A model generated the notes under the pieces. That model made no database searches, was not told the DNA's origin, and saw only the letters and a program-made list of their open reading frames with translations. From assembly GCF_003990355.1 (NCBI RefSeq), contig NZ_CP034670.1, forward strand, positions 868,001-932,000: DNA of 64,000 nt. The letters run 5' to 3'. Shown here piece by piece: positions 33,528 through 42,858 of the stretch (its first letter is position 1; each line of letters begins with the position of its first letter). A program made the position numbers and the translations under genes. This stretch comes from Eikenella corrodens (GTDB taxonomy: Bacteria; Pseudomonadota; Gammaproteobacteria; Burkholderiales; Neisseriaceae).

Positions 33528-33732
33528 CGGATGCCGACCGTTTCGGTTTCTCAGAAGGCCGACACTTCAGAAAATCTGTTTCAGGTAGCCTGTATCTTGC
33601 CCCGCAGGCTGCCTGAAAAGCCGATTGCCTCCATTAAATATTTGATATTTGTGAACTATACGTTTTCAGGTAGCCTGTAGTTTTTGTTGAAAAGGCTACC
33701 TGAAACTGCGAAAACCAACCCAAGGAAACACC
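33528..33732. other. Intergenic DUS cluster
   Basis: About 200 bp with two inverted DUS pairs (near 33580-33619 and 33664-33705), the second arm of the first pair being the GCTGCC variant. No gene. Confidence 0.7.
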
Positions 33733-34089
33733 ATGTATTTTGTAGACCGTAGCGCCGTGGTGGTGAAGCCCACCGAAGCTTTCCTCGCCTGGCTCAAAAG
33801 CACCGGCGACGACCTGCCCGACCTCACCCTTGCCCAAATCCGCAGCAACTGCAGCGTGTATCTGTTGGCGCAGGCCGATACGCCCGAAGAGAGCGCCGGC
33901 CTGTTTGGCGAACGCTGGCGTGAGGTATTCAGTGGCGAAATTGCTTCGTGGGAAGTGCCGCAGGAGCAATGGCCGGAGCTTACGCCCGAGCTGTTTACCC
34001 GCTTTTTCGATCTCGAATTCCACGACATGGTGCTGGACACGGATGACGACGATATCCGCGTCAGCCCCGTGGTGGACAACATGATGTAG
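33733..34089 (+). CDS. Hypothetical acidic protein
   Basis: 118 residues, soluble, strongly acidic (LEFHDMVLDTDDDDIRVSP). N-terminal MYFVDRSAVVVKPTEAFLAWLK looks like a beta-strand/helix start. No domain recognised. CAAGGAAA stands before the ATG. Next gene starts 5 bp after the stop. Confidence 0.7.
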   Translation: MYFVDRSAVVVKPTEAFLAWLKSTGDDLPDLTLAQIRSNCSVYLLAQADTPEESAGLFGERWREVFSGEIASWEVPQEQWPELTPELFTRFFDLEFHDMVLDTDDDDIRVSPVVDNMM

Positions 34090-34094
34090 CCGCC

Positions 34095-34538
34095 GTGCAA
34101 CCTTTTCAGGTAGCCTTCCGGCCTTCACGGCTGCAACACCTGCTGCAGTTGGCCGCATGGGCGTGGCTGGCCGTTATCTGGCTGCTGTATTTCTCCGGTT
34201 GGCTGCGCCTGATCGGCCTCGCGCTTACCGCCCCTGCCGCTTGGTATGCCCTGCGCCGGCCGTTGCCAATCGGCAGCCTCACAGTGGGCAGCGGCGGCGG
34301 GGCCGTGCTGTTCTTGCAGCTGCAGCAAATTGCCGTGGCGGCCACCCTGCGCGGCGGCGTGGTGTTGCCGTGGTTGCAACTCTTGCACTGGCAAACCGAC
34401 GGCGGCCGGCAGATTTACCAAGCTGTGTGGCCGGATTCCGCCGATGCCGAAGGATTGCGCCGCCTGCGGGTGTGGGCGCGTTGGGGGCAGGCGCGGAAGA
34501 AACGGAGCAAACCGTTGGATAGGCAGGATTCCAGCTAA
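34095..34538 (+). CDS. YgfX-like small membrane protein
   Basis: 147 residues from a GTG start close to the preceding stop. Two adjacent membrane segments (AWAWLAVIWLLYFSG and LIGLALTAPAAWYAL). Then a soluble tail with GGRQIYQAVWPDSADAEGLRRLRVWARWG, the layout of YgfX (CptA-like) proteins, in which the tail resembles LW.DS...WR.LR. The N-terminus (QPFQVAFRPS) is partly written by an uptake sequence. Family function is debated (membrane partner of SdhE in enterobacteria). SdhE is not next to it here. Confidence 0.65.
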   Translation: MQPFQVAFRPSRLQHLLQLAAWAWLAVIWLLYFSGWLRLIGLALTAPAAWYALRRPLPIGSLTVGSGGGAVLFLQLQQIAVAATLRGGVVLPWLQLLHWQTDGGRQIYQAVWPDSADAEGLRRLRVWARWGQARKKRSKPLDRQDSS

Positions 34539-34599
34539 CAACAGCCGTGCCAACGCGGCATATTTTATTGGCTTTTCATTGCATACAGGACTCAACCCT

Positions 34600-35004
34600 A
34601 TGATCAATCCCAACCACCTTATCCTACCCAGCCGCTTGGGTTTTGCCGAAACGCTGGCCGTGTTGAAACAGGCTTTTGCCGCCAAGCAGATTACCCTGTT
34701 TGCCGAAATCCCGCATTCCGCGCTGGCCGCCGAACACGGCCTACCGCTGGCGCCCGCCAGCCTGCTGATTGTCGGCCACCCGGCCAAAGGCACGCCGCTG
34801 ATGCAGGCCGATTTGCTGCTGGCCGCCGAGCTGCCGCTAAAAGTGTTGGTGTACGAGCAAAACGGCCGCGTGCAGGTGCTGTACCGCCGCGTGTTGCCGC
34901 TGGTGGCGGGTCGCGGTTTGGGCGAAGCGGAAACTGCCGCTGCGCAAATCGATGCCGCCACGGGCGCGCTGATTGCTGCCGCGCTGGATGGCGTGCCGGG
35001 CTGA
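34600..35004 (+). CDS. DUF302 domain protein
   Basis: 134 residues. DUF302 pattern: SRLGFAETLAVLKQAFAAKQITLFAEIPHSALA (phase of first strand and helix), LLIVGHPAKGTPLMQADLLLAAELPLKVLVYEQNGRVQVLYR. Function of the family is unknown. Start at MINPNHLILPS with only a weak RBS. Confidence 0.82.
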   Translation: MINPNHLILPSRLGFAETLAVLKQAFAAKQITLFAEIPHSALAAEHGLPLAPASLLIVGHPAKGTPLMQADLLLAAELPLKVLVYEQNGRVQVLYRRVLPLVAGRGLGEAETAAAQIDAATGALIAAALDGVPG

Positions 35005-35029
35005 ATTCCGCTGGAGTATAATGCTGCGC

Positions 35030-35073
35030 CAAAAGGCTACCTGAAAAGGTTTAACCGTTTTCAGGTAGCCTTC
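35030..35073. terminator. DUS-pair hairpin
   Basis: AAAAGGCTACCTGAAAA / TTTTCAGGTAGCCTT downstream of the DUF302 gene; a further DUS pair follows at about 35188-35275. Confidence 0.72.
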
Positions 35074-35079
35074 ATCAGT

Positions 35080-35183
35080 TATAGTGAATTAACAAAAACC
35101 AGTACGGCGTTGTCTCGCCTTGCCGTAACGTGTGTACTGTCTGCGGCTCGCCGCCTTGTCCTGATTTTTGTTAATCCACTATA
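35080..35183. repeat. Correia repeat (CREE), 104 bp
   Basis: Starts TATAGTGAATTAACAAAAAC. The TTGTCC-18-TATAAA arm points right, towards folC. Confidence 0.88.
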
Positions 35184-35356
35184 AAGCAGGCTACCTGAAA
35201 ACGCCGCTCGAAATGCGGCCAGCAAGCGCTTGGCACAATCATGTGACCGACACCATCATTTTCAGGTAGCCTTTGCCAAGCCGGCCGTATCGGCATACAG
35301 GCTACCTGAAAGCCCGTTTGGCATGTTCAGGTAACCCATCAAACAAGGTTGAACAC

Positions 35357-36664
35357 ATGAAAACACTCTCCCAATGGCTCGCCCACCTCGAAACCACCTA
35401 CACCGGCGGCACTGCTCACAGCCACGGCAGCATTGATTTGGGCTTGGAGCGCGTGCGCGCGGTGAAAGAGCGGATGGGTTTGCAGCCGCAATGCCCTGTG
35501 ATCGTGGTGGCCGGCACCAACGGCAAAGGCTCGGTGTGCGCCTTTTTGGAAAGCATCTACCGCGCCGCCGGGTTCAAAACCGGCATGCTCACCAGCCCGC
35601 ACATTCTGCGCTATAACGAGCGCATTTGCGTGAACGGCCAGCCCGCTGCCGACGAAACCATTGCCGCCTCTTTCGAGCGCATTGAAGCCGCCCGCGGCGA
35701 TACCGCACTCACTTATTTCGAATTCAACACCTTGGCCGCCGTGGATATTTTCCAGCGCGCCGAAGCCGATGTGATGATTCTGGAAGTCGGGCTCGGCGGC
35801 CGGCTGGATGCGGTGAATATTTTTGACGGCGACGTATCGGTGGTAACGTCGGTGGATTTGGACCACCAAGCCTTTTTGGGCGACACGGTGGAGCAGGTGG
35901 CCTTCGAAAAAGCGGGCGTGTTCCGCACGGGCAAACCCGCGATCTGCGCCCAAAACCCGCCGCCCGAATCGCTGCGCCGACACGCCGAAGCCATCGGCGC
36001 CGACCTCTTGCTGGCCGGTCGCGATTTCGGCTTCAGCAAGCTGGAGCAGCAGCAATGGTCGTTTCACTTTCATCCCGAGCACAGCCGCCTGTTTTCAGGT
36101 AGCCGCAACCGCAACGCGTTACCTTTTCCCGCCCTGCGCGGCGGCTACCAGCTGGGCAACGCCGCCTGCGCGCTGGCGGTGCTCGAATGCCTGAATGCGC
36201 GGCTGCCGGTGGATATCGGCGCCATCAAACGCGGGCTGTTGCTGGTGAGCCATCCCGGCCGTTTCCAGGTGTTGCCCGGCCGCCCGCTCACCATATTGGA
36301 TGTCGGCCACAATCCGCACGCCGCCCGTGCCTTGCGCCGCAGCCTGATGGCGCTGCCGTTTGCCGAAAAACGGCTGGCGGTGTTCAGCATGTTGGCCGAC
36401 AAAGATATCGACGCTGTGGTTTCCCTGCTGCAAGACCAGTTCGACGAATGGCTGGTTGCCCCGCTGCCGCTGCCGCGCGGCCTCTCGGCGGAAGCATTGC
36501 AGCAGCATCTGGAAGCGGCGGGAGCGGCCAATGTTCGCCTGTTTGCCAGCGTGGGCGAGGCCTATCGCACTGCCTTATCGGAGGCTGGGGAAAATGATAG
36601 AATTGTCGTATTTGGTTCGTTTCACACGGTGGCCGAAGTGATGGGCGCACCGCAACAGGAATAA
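35357..36664 (+). CDS. folC: Bifunctional folylpolyglutamate/dihydrofolate synthase
   Basis: Adds glutamates to folates. 435 residues: ATP-binding VVVAGTNGKGSVCAFLESIYRAAGFKTGMLTSPH (P-loop GTNGKGS near residue 54), then FEFNTLAAVDIF, LEVGLGGRLDAVN, SVDLDHQAFLGDTVEQVAFEKAGVF and ILDVGHNPHAARAL, the usual FolC order. First gene of folC-dedD-cvpA-purF, the same order as in E. coli. An in-frame stretch further upstream lies in DUS-rich DNA and was rejected. Confidence 0.96.
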   Translation: MKTLSQWLAHLETTYTGGTAHSHGSIDLGLERVRAVKERMGLQPQCPVIVVAGTNGKGSVCAFLESIYRAAGFKTGMLTSPHILRYNERICVNGQPAADETIAASFERIEAARGDTALTYFEFNTLAAVDIFQRAEADVMILEVGLGGRLDAVNIFDGDVSVVTSVDLDHQAFLGDTVEQVAFEKAGVFRTGKPAICAQNPPPESLRRHAEAIGADLLLAGRDFGFSKLEQQQWSFHFHPEHSRLFSGSRNRNALPFPALRGGYQLGNAACALAVLECLNARLPVDIGAIKRGLLLVSHPGRFQVLPGRPLTILDVGHNPHAARALRRSLMALPFAEKRLAVFSMLADKDIDAVVSLLQDQFDEWLVAPLPLPRGLSAEALQQHLEAAGAANVRLFASVGEAYRTALSEAGENDRIVVFGSFHTVAEVMGAPQQE

Positions 36665-36670
36665 GGAATT

Positions 36671-37762
36671 ATGCCCCCCCAGTCCAACCCGAATTGGCGC
36701 CATCTGGAAGAATACGAGCAGATTAAGCGCAAAAACCGCCGCCGCTTGGTGGGTGCGCTGCTGCTCACCACGGTGGTGGCGCTGCTGCTGGCCAAAGTGA
36801 TGGGCAGCAGCAAAAATACTGCCGCGCCGGGCGAAATCACCGTGAGCGGCGGCAGCGAAACCGCCGCTTCCATGGCGGTGGAAACCCATCCGCTGCCCGA
36901 GCCGGTGGCCGAAGTGCCAACCGGTGCCGACACTGCGGTGGAAATGCAGCCGCAGCCTGTGTCGGCGCCGGTTGTTGAGCCGGAAGCCGTGGTTGTGGAA
37001 CCTGCTCCGCCTGCGTCGCAGCCCGTACAACCAGCCAAGCCGGTGGAGGCGCGCACCACGGTGTTGCCCAATCCGCTGGCCAACTCCGGCAATGCGGCTA
37101 ATCCGCCGCCGAGCCGCTCGGCTGCACCGCCGGTGCGAGTGGAAAGCAAGCCTGCGCCACAGCCGCGTGTAGAAGCCAAGCCGGTGCCTGCTGAGCCGCG
37201 CGCGCAACAGGCGGAAAACAATAAACCGGCGGCCCAGCCGCAGGCCAAACCTGCCGTGCCGGAAACCCCGCGCCGCGCCGAGGGCGTGAAACCGCAAACG
37301 CCTGCCTCACAGCCGAATGAGCGCCGTGCCGAAAGCAAACCGGCCGAACCGAAGCCGACCGAACATAAACCAGCAGAGCGCCGCCGCCCAGCCGAACGCC
37401 CAGCTGAACGTCGGCAGGAACGTAAGCCAAACGGCAACCGCCTCTCGCCGGAAGATATTTTGAATAACCGCGCTGCCAACCATGTGGCCGGCAACGGCAA
37501 AGCGGCCGACAATCAAGCTGCCCAGACGGAGCGGCGCATGGTGATTCAGGTGGGTGCTTACACCACCGAAGAGCAGGCACGCGCCGTGCAAAAACGGCTG
37601 GCCGATGCGGGCGTGAGCGCCTATGTGGCGCCGCCGGCCAACAAAGGCGGTAACGCGCTCTACCGCGTGCGCACCGGTTCATATCCCAACCGCCAGGCCG
37701 CCGGCCAGGCAATGGGCAAAATTAAATCGCAGGGGCTGGACGGCATCCTGCTGGAGCGCTGA
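36671..37762 (+). CDS. dedD: SPOR-domain cell-division protein, DedD-like
   Basis: 363 residues. Short cytoplasmic basic start, one membrane segment (LVGALLLTTVVALLLAKVMG, about 24-43). A long proline/alanine/glutamate-rich periplasmic linker (~45-270) follows, then a C-terminal SPOR domain (RRMVIQVGAYTTEEQARAVQKRLADAGVSAYV..., ~286-362), which binds septal peptidoglycan. Syntenic with E. coli dedD; the equivalent in gonococcus is probably the Tpc protein linked to cell separation. Overlaps cvpA by one base (TGATG). Confidence 0.88.
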   Translation: MPPQSNPNWRHLEEYEQIKRKNRRRLVGALLLTTVVALLLAKVMGSSKNTAAPGEITVSGGSETAASMAVETHPLPEPVAEVPTGADTAVEMQPQPVSAPVVEPEAVVVEPAPPASQPVQPAKPVEARTTVLPNPLANSGNAANPPPSRSAAPPVRVESKPAPQPRVEAKPVPAEPRAQQAENNKPAAQPQAKPAVPETPRRAEGVKPQTPASQPNERRAESKPAEPKPTEHKPAERRRPAERPAERRQERKPNGNRLSPEDILNNRAANHVAGNGKAADNQAAQTERRMVIQVGAYTTEEQARAVQKRLADAGVSAYVAPPANKGGNALYRVRTGSYPNRQAAGQAMGKIKSQGLDGILLER

Positions 37763-38268
37763 TGACTTTGTTTGACTATCTTGCGCTGCTGGTGATTGCG
37801 GCGTTTACCCTGATTTCGCTGTTTCGCGGCGTGGTGGCCGAATTGGTGGGCTTGGTTTCTTGGCTGGGCTCGCTGCTGGCGGCCAAGCTGCTTGCTCCAT
37901 TGGTGGGCGACTGGCTTTCAGGTAGCCTCAAGCCGCATGCGCTGGCGGTGGTGGCAGCGTTTATCGGCGTGTTTCTGCTGGCGCGGCTGCTGTTCCGCCT
38001 GCTGCAAACCGTGCTTACCTCTTCCGCCGGCGCGTTGGGGCTGGGCGGGGCAAACCGCCTGCTCGGCGGCGTGTTCGGTGCGGTGAAGGGGGTGCTGGCG
38101 GTAACGCTGGCAGTGCTGGCCTACGCGTTTACCGATTTGCCGAAGAGCGAGGAATGGCGGCATTCGCAAACCGCATTTGTTTTCGAGGGCTTGGCCCAAT
38201 TGGCCGTGCCGTATCTGCCGCCGTTTATGGCGGATCGTGTCGACTACCGGCAAGCGCCGGGGGAGTGA
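37762..38268 (+). CDS. cvpA: CvpA family membrane protein
   Basis: 168 residues, four membrane segments; N-terminal FDYLALLVIAAFTLISLFRGVVAELVGLVSWLGSLLAA is the CvpA signature. Needed for colicin V export in E. coli, with wider envelope-stress roles. Starts inside the stop of dedD, so translation is coupled. An uptake sequence encodes LSGSLK near residue 53. Confidence 0.93.
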   Translation: MTLFDYLALLVIAAFTLISLFRGVVAELVGLVSWLGSLLAAKLLAPLVGDWLSGSLKPHALAVVAAFIGVFLLARLLFRLLQTVLTSSAGALGLGGANRLLGGVFGAVKGVLAVTLAVLAYAFTDLPKSEEWRHSQTAFVFEGLAQLAVPYLPPFMADRVDYRQAPGE

Positions 38269-38272
38269 GTTT

Positions 38273-39796
<1,524 letters not shown>

Positions 39797-39936
39797 CAAA
39801 TGGCGGAAGCCGGCTTTCGAGGCCGGCTTCTTTGGTTTGGCGGGGTAGGGCGGTTTCAGGTAGCCCCAACTGTGAAAAGGCTACCTGAAAACCGGCCCGC
39901 GTGTAGTTTGCCGCCCCGACAGGCTACCTGAAAACC

Positions 39937-40022
39937 ATGAACCTTTCGCGCAGAAACCTGCTCACGCTGGCCGCAGCAATATTGACGGTTTCCGCCTGCG
40001 ACAAGCCGGACAAGGAACTTCC
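39937..40022 (+). other. Tat-type lipoprotein signal sequence, out of frame with the following hydrolase
   Basis: ATG at 39937 begins MNLSRRNLLTLAAAILTVSAC: a twin-arginine SRRNLL motif, hydrophobic core and lipobox VSAC. The reading frame continues as CDKPDKELP and then meaningless sequence into the hydrolase gene to a stop at 40179. A one-base change near 40022 would fuse the signal to the hydrolase body. So it is either a frameshifted lipoprotein gene or a short overlapping peptide. Confidence 0.6.
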
Positions 40023-40775
40023 ATGCAATCCAAATTCATCAAATACCAAGGCGCGACGCTGCACTACCAAATCGGCGGCACGGAAACCGCCCCCGTTATC
40101 GTGCTGCTGCACGGCGGTTTTGGCTCGATTGCCGACTTTGCCCCGCTGTTGCCGCGTTTACAGCAACACTACCGCGTGATTGCGACAGATACGCGCGGAC
40201 ACGGACGCTCCACGCTCGGCACAGCCGCGCTGACCTATGCCCAAGCCGCCGAAGATGCACGCCAAATCCTGCGGCATGAAGGCGTGGAAAAATACAGCCT
40301 ATTCGGGTTCAGCGATGGCGGAATAACCGCCTACCGATTGGGCGCGGCAGACAAAAATATTGAGAAAATCATCACCGTGGGCGCGGAATGGCACAAAAAA
40401 CACTTGGACGGCATGCGACCCATGTTTGAAACAATCAACCTCGATTTCGTCAAAGAAAACCTGCCCGAACAGCTGGCCGCCTATCAGGCAGCCAACCCCG
40501 AGCCTGACGCGGATAAATGGGCGGCAGCCCTAAAAGCCATGTGGCTGGACGAGGGCGCAAGCGGTTATCCCAACGAAAACATCCGCCAAATCCAAGCTCC
40601 CGTGCTGGCGATACGCGGTGAGGCCGATTTTCTGCTTGCATTTGACGACTGGGCGGCATTGAAAACCGAACTGCCCGAAGTGCATTTGATGAACGTTCCG
40701 TTCGCCGCGCACGAAGCCATTAAAGAACAGCCTGAAATCGTTTGGGCGGCGGTGCGGGCGTTTCAGGTAGCCTGA
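40023..40775 (+). CDS. Alpha/beta-fold hydrolase
   Basis: 250 residues. Hydrolase pattern: VLLHGGFGS (oxyanion region), ATDTRGHGRST, nucleophile elbow FGFSDGGITA (Ser near 97), the acid in IRGEADFLL and the histidine in PFAAHEAIK. Substrate unknown. ATG at 40023 has AAGGAA 6-7 bases upstream, so internal initiation is possible even if the upstream signal frame is broken. The last codons and stop (FQVA, stop) come from an uptake sequence. Confidence 0.88.
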   Translation: MQSKFIKYQGATLHYQIGGTETAPVIVLLHGGFGSIADFAPLLPRLQQHYRVIATDTRGHGRSTLGTAALTYAQAAEDARQILRHEGVEKYSLFGFSDGGITAYRLGAADKNIEKIITVGAEWHKKHLDGMRPMFETINLDFVKENLPEQLAAYQAANPEPDADKWAAALKAMWLDEGASGYPNENIRQIQAPVLAIRGEADFLLAFDDWAALKTELPEVHLMNVPFAAHEAIKEQPEIVWAAVRAFQVA

Positions 40776-40784
40776 ATACAGATG

Positions 40785-40890
40785 TATAGTGGACTAAATT
40801 TAAACCAGTACAGCGTTGGCTCGCCTTGCCGTACTATTTGTACTGTCTGCGGCTCGCCGCCTTGTCCTGATTTAAATTTAATCCACTATA
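40785..40890. repeat. Correia repeat (CREE), 106 bp
   Basis: Starts TATAGTGGACTAAATTTAAA; core has GCCGTACTATTTGTACTG. Ends TTAAATTTAATCCACTATA. Promoter-like arm points right, towards the small membrane-protein gene. Confidence 0.88.
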
Positions 40891-40951
40891 TCTGTGTTCC
40901 ATGGCTATAAGGCTACCTGAAAATCGAACTCTGAAGGAAAAACACGTTGCC

Positions 40952-41317
40952 ATGAGCAAATGCGAAACCGCGATAAACTGCGCGGCAGGCGGCCTCAGCC
41001 TGCTGTGCGTGCTGTGGGTGGCGCTGCATGCCGAGCGCAGCAGTTGGCTGCCGGCCTACCTGCTGGGGCAGGCATATTTCTCCTTCCTGCTGTTCGGCGG
41101 TTTGGCGGCGGAGCTGGCAGACGATTTCGCCGGCAAAGCCGCGCCCCGCTACCTGGCCGCCCGCTGCGGCTGCATTGTTTTGTCCGCGCTGCCCGCTGCG
41201 GCGCTGTATACCCGGTTGGACAATTGGGGCATGGTGGCGCGGTTTGCCTCCTGCCTGCTGCTGTTTTGCGGGCTGAATATGGTGTGCTACTACGGGCTGC
41301 TGAGGATTTTCAGGTAG
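40952..41317 (+). CDS. Hypothetical small membrane protein
   Basis: 121 residues from MSKCETAINCAAGG. About four hydrophobic segments (GLSLLCVLWVALHA, AYFSFLLFGGLAAELA, CIVLSALPAAALY, FASCLLLFCGLNMVCYYGLL). Rich in cysteines for a membrane protein. No family recognised. GAAGGA lies some 13 bases before the ATG, a loose fit. Ends next to an uptake sequence that encodes the last residues. Confidence 0.65.
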   Translation: MSKCETAINCAAGGLSLLCVLWVALHAERSSWLPAYLLGQAYFSFLLFGGLAAELADDFAGKAAPRYLAARCGCIVLSALPAAALYTRLDNWGMVARFASCLLLFCGLNMVCYYGLLRIFR

Positions 41318-41372
41318 CCTCTCCGCCCCCTTGGGGCTACCTGAAAAATATCGGCCACGGCAAAATGGGAAA

Positions 41373-41465
41373 TATAGTGGATTAAAATCGCCATGCTACG
41401 GCGTTGGCCCGCCTTGACGTACTGCCTGTACGCTTGGCAGCTTGCCGCCTGGTTTAATCCGCTAC
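41373..41465. repeat. Diverged Correia-like repeat
   Basis: Starts TATAGTGGATTAAAATCGCC, core GGCCCGCCTTGACGTACTGC, ends GGTTTAATCCGCTACA. About 93 bp; a separate subfamily shared with the copy at 45278. Confidence 0.7.
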
Positions 41466-41520
41466 AGTGTTTGGCCTTCCAGGCGGCCGATGATTTCCCA
41501 ATAACTTAGGAACCCGACAG

Positions 41521-41970
41521 ATGGATACTGCTTCTCCAACCCCCTCGCCACGCCCTTTGGGTTTGGCCATCCTGTGCCCGCTGCTGATGATTATTGTGAT
41601 GGGCAATTTGGCCGGTAGTTGGGAGGGATTTGAATGGGAGATGCTTGAAGTGTACAGAATCAGCCCGAGAATCGTATTCATCCATTTCATCTTCAGGATG
41701 ATTGAACCGTTTGCGGTGTCGTTTGGGATATTGTTATGTGCAGCGGGATTGTGGTATCGCCATAAATGGGCGCGTGTGGTATTTTTGTGCGGAGGCCTGC
41801 TGCATTTTGGGTGGCTGGTCTGCAGCCAGTTAATCGTTTGGGTGGAGAGGGACATTTTCGGCTCTACGATTTTCGATAACAGGCCTTTCTTCATTCCATG
41901 GCTAGATACTCTGCTTCATCGCCATAGCCCTCTATCTTTACTTACGCGTGCCGAACACCTATTTCCGTGA
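41521..41970 (+). CDS. Hypothetical membrane protein, probable 3' frameshift
   Basis: 149 residues: about three membrane segments (LAILCPLLMIIVMGNL, AVSFGILLCAAGLWYRH, VVFLCGGLLHFGWLV). After FFIPWLD (about 41909) this frame gives an unlikely tail. The other frame from about 41912 reads LCFIAIALYLYLRVPNTYFRETA, a fourth membrane segment, and ends at TGA 42008-42010, overlapping the hpnD start as ATGA. A one-base insertion is the simplest reading. No family recognised. Confidence 0.65.
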   Translation: MDTASPTPSPRPLGLAILCPLLMIIVMGNLAGSWEGFEWEMLEVYRISPRIVFIHFIFRMIEPFAVSFGILLCAAGLWYRHKWARVVFLCGGLLHFGWLVCSQLIVWVERDIFGSTIFDNRPFFIPWLDTLLHRHSPLSLLTRAEHLFP

Positions 41971-42006
41971 AACCGCTCCACGCACTATTATCAAAATTCA
42001 AAAATC

Positions 42007-42858
42007 ATGACCCCCTACGACTACTGCCACCAAAAAGCCGAAGAGAGCGGCTCCAGTTTTCTGGCCGGTTTCCGCTTTCTGCCGCCGGAAAAACGCCGTG
42101 CCATGATTGTGCTGTATGCCTATTGCCGCGAGCTCGACGATGTGGCGGATGATTGCGACGATCCGACCGTGGCGGCGCAAACGCTGGCTTGGTGGCGGCA
42201 GGATGCGGCCAAGGTATTTCACGGCGCGGCCTTGCCGGAGCATCCGGTTAATCAGGCCATGCGCGAAGTGGCGCCGGCCTACGGGCTACCTGAAAACGAA
42301 TTGACTGCCGTGATTGACGGCGTGGAAATGGATTTGACCCCGGCGCGTTATGCCGATTTCGCCGCCTTGCAGCAATACTGCCAGCGCGTGGCCGGGGTGG
42401 TTGGGCGGCTGATTGCTCGCATCCTCGGTTTTCAAGATGCCGCCGTGCTGGATTATGCCGACAAAATGGGCTTGGCCCTGCAGCTCACCAACATCATCCG
42501 CGATGTGGGCGAAGACGCAGTGGCCGGGCGGATTTACCTGCCGGTGGAAGATTTGCAGCGCTTCAATGTGCCTGCCGCCGATTTGCTGCAACGCCGAAAC
42601 AGCCAAGCGTTTGCCGAGCTGATGGCTTTTCAGGTAGCCCGTGCCCGCCAAACCTACCGCGAAGCCGTGGCCTTGCTGCCTGCTGCCGAGCGGCGCGGAC
42701 AGAAGGCAGGGCTGGTGATGGCCGCCATCTACTACGCGCTTTTAAACGAAATCGAGCGCGACGGCGCGGCCAATGTGCTGCGCTACAAGCTGGCGATTCC
42801 GAAGCCGCGCAAGGCACGGATTGCCCTGAAAACCTGGCTCTTGGGGTTTAAGCCATGA
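42007..42858 (+). CDS. hpnD: Presqualene diphosphate synthase
   Basis: Squalene/phytoene synthase family; in the HpnCDE route HpnD joins two farnesyl diphosphates to presqualene diphosphate. 283 residues with the two Asp-rich motifs: YCRELDDVADD (~37-47) and LTNIIRDVGEDAVAGRIYLP (~159-178). YADKMGLALQ precedes the second. Overlaps hpnE by ATGA. Followed by hpnE, as in other Neisseriaceae, which supports the name. Confidence 0.9.
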   Translation: MTPYDYCHQKAEESGSSFLAGFRFLPPEKRRAMIVLYAYCRELDDVADDCDDPTVAAQTLAWWRQDAAKVFHGAALPEHPVNQAMREVAPAYGLPENELTAVIDGVEMDLTPARYADFAALQQYCQRVAGVVGRLIARILGFQDAAVLDYADKMGLALQLTNIIRDVGEDAVAGRIYLPVEDLQRFNVPAADLLQRRNSQAFAELMAFQVARARQTYREAVALLPAAERRGQKAGLVMAAIYYALLNEIERDGAANVLRYKLAIPKPRKARIALKTWLLGFKP

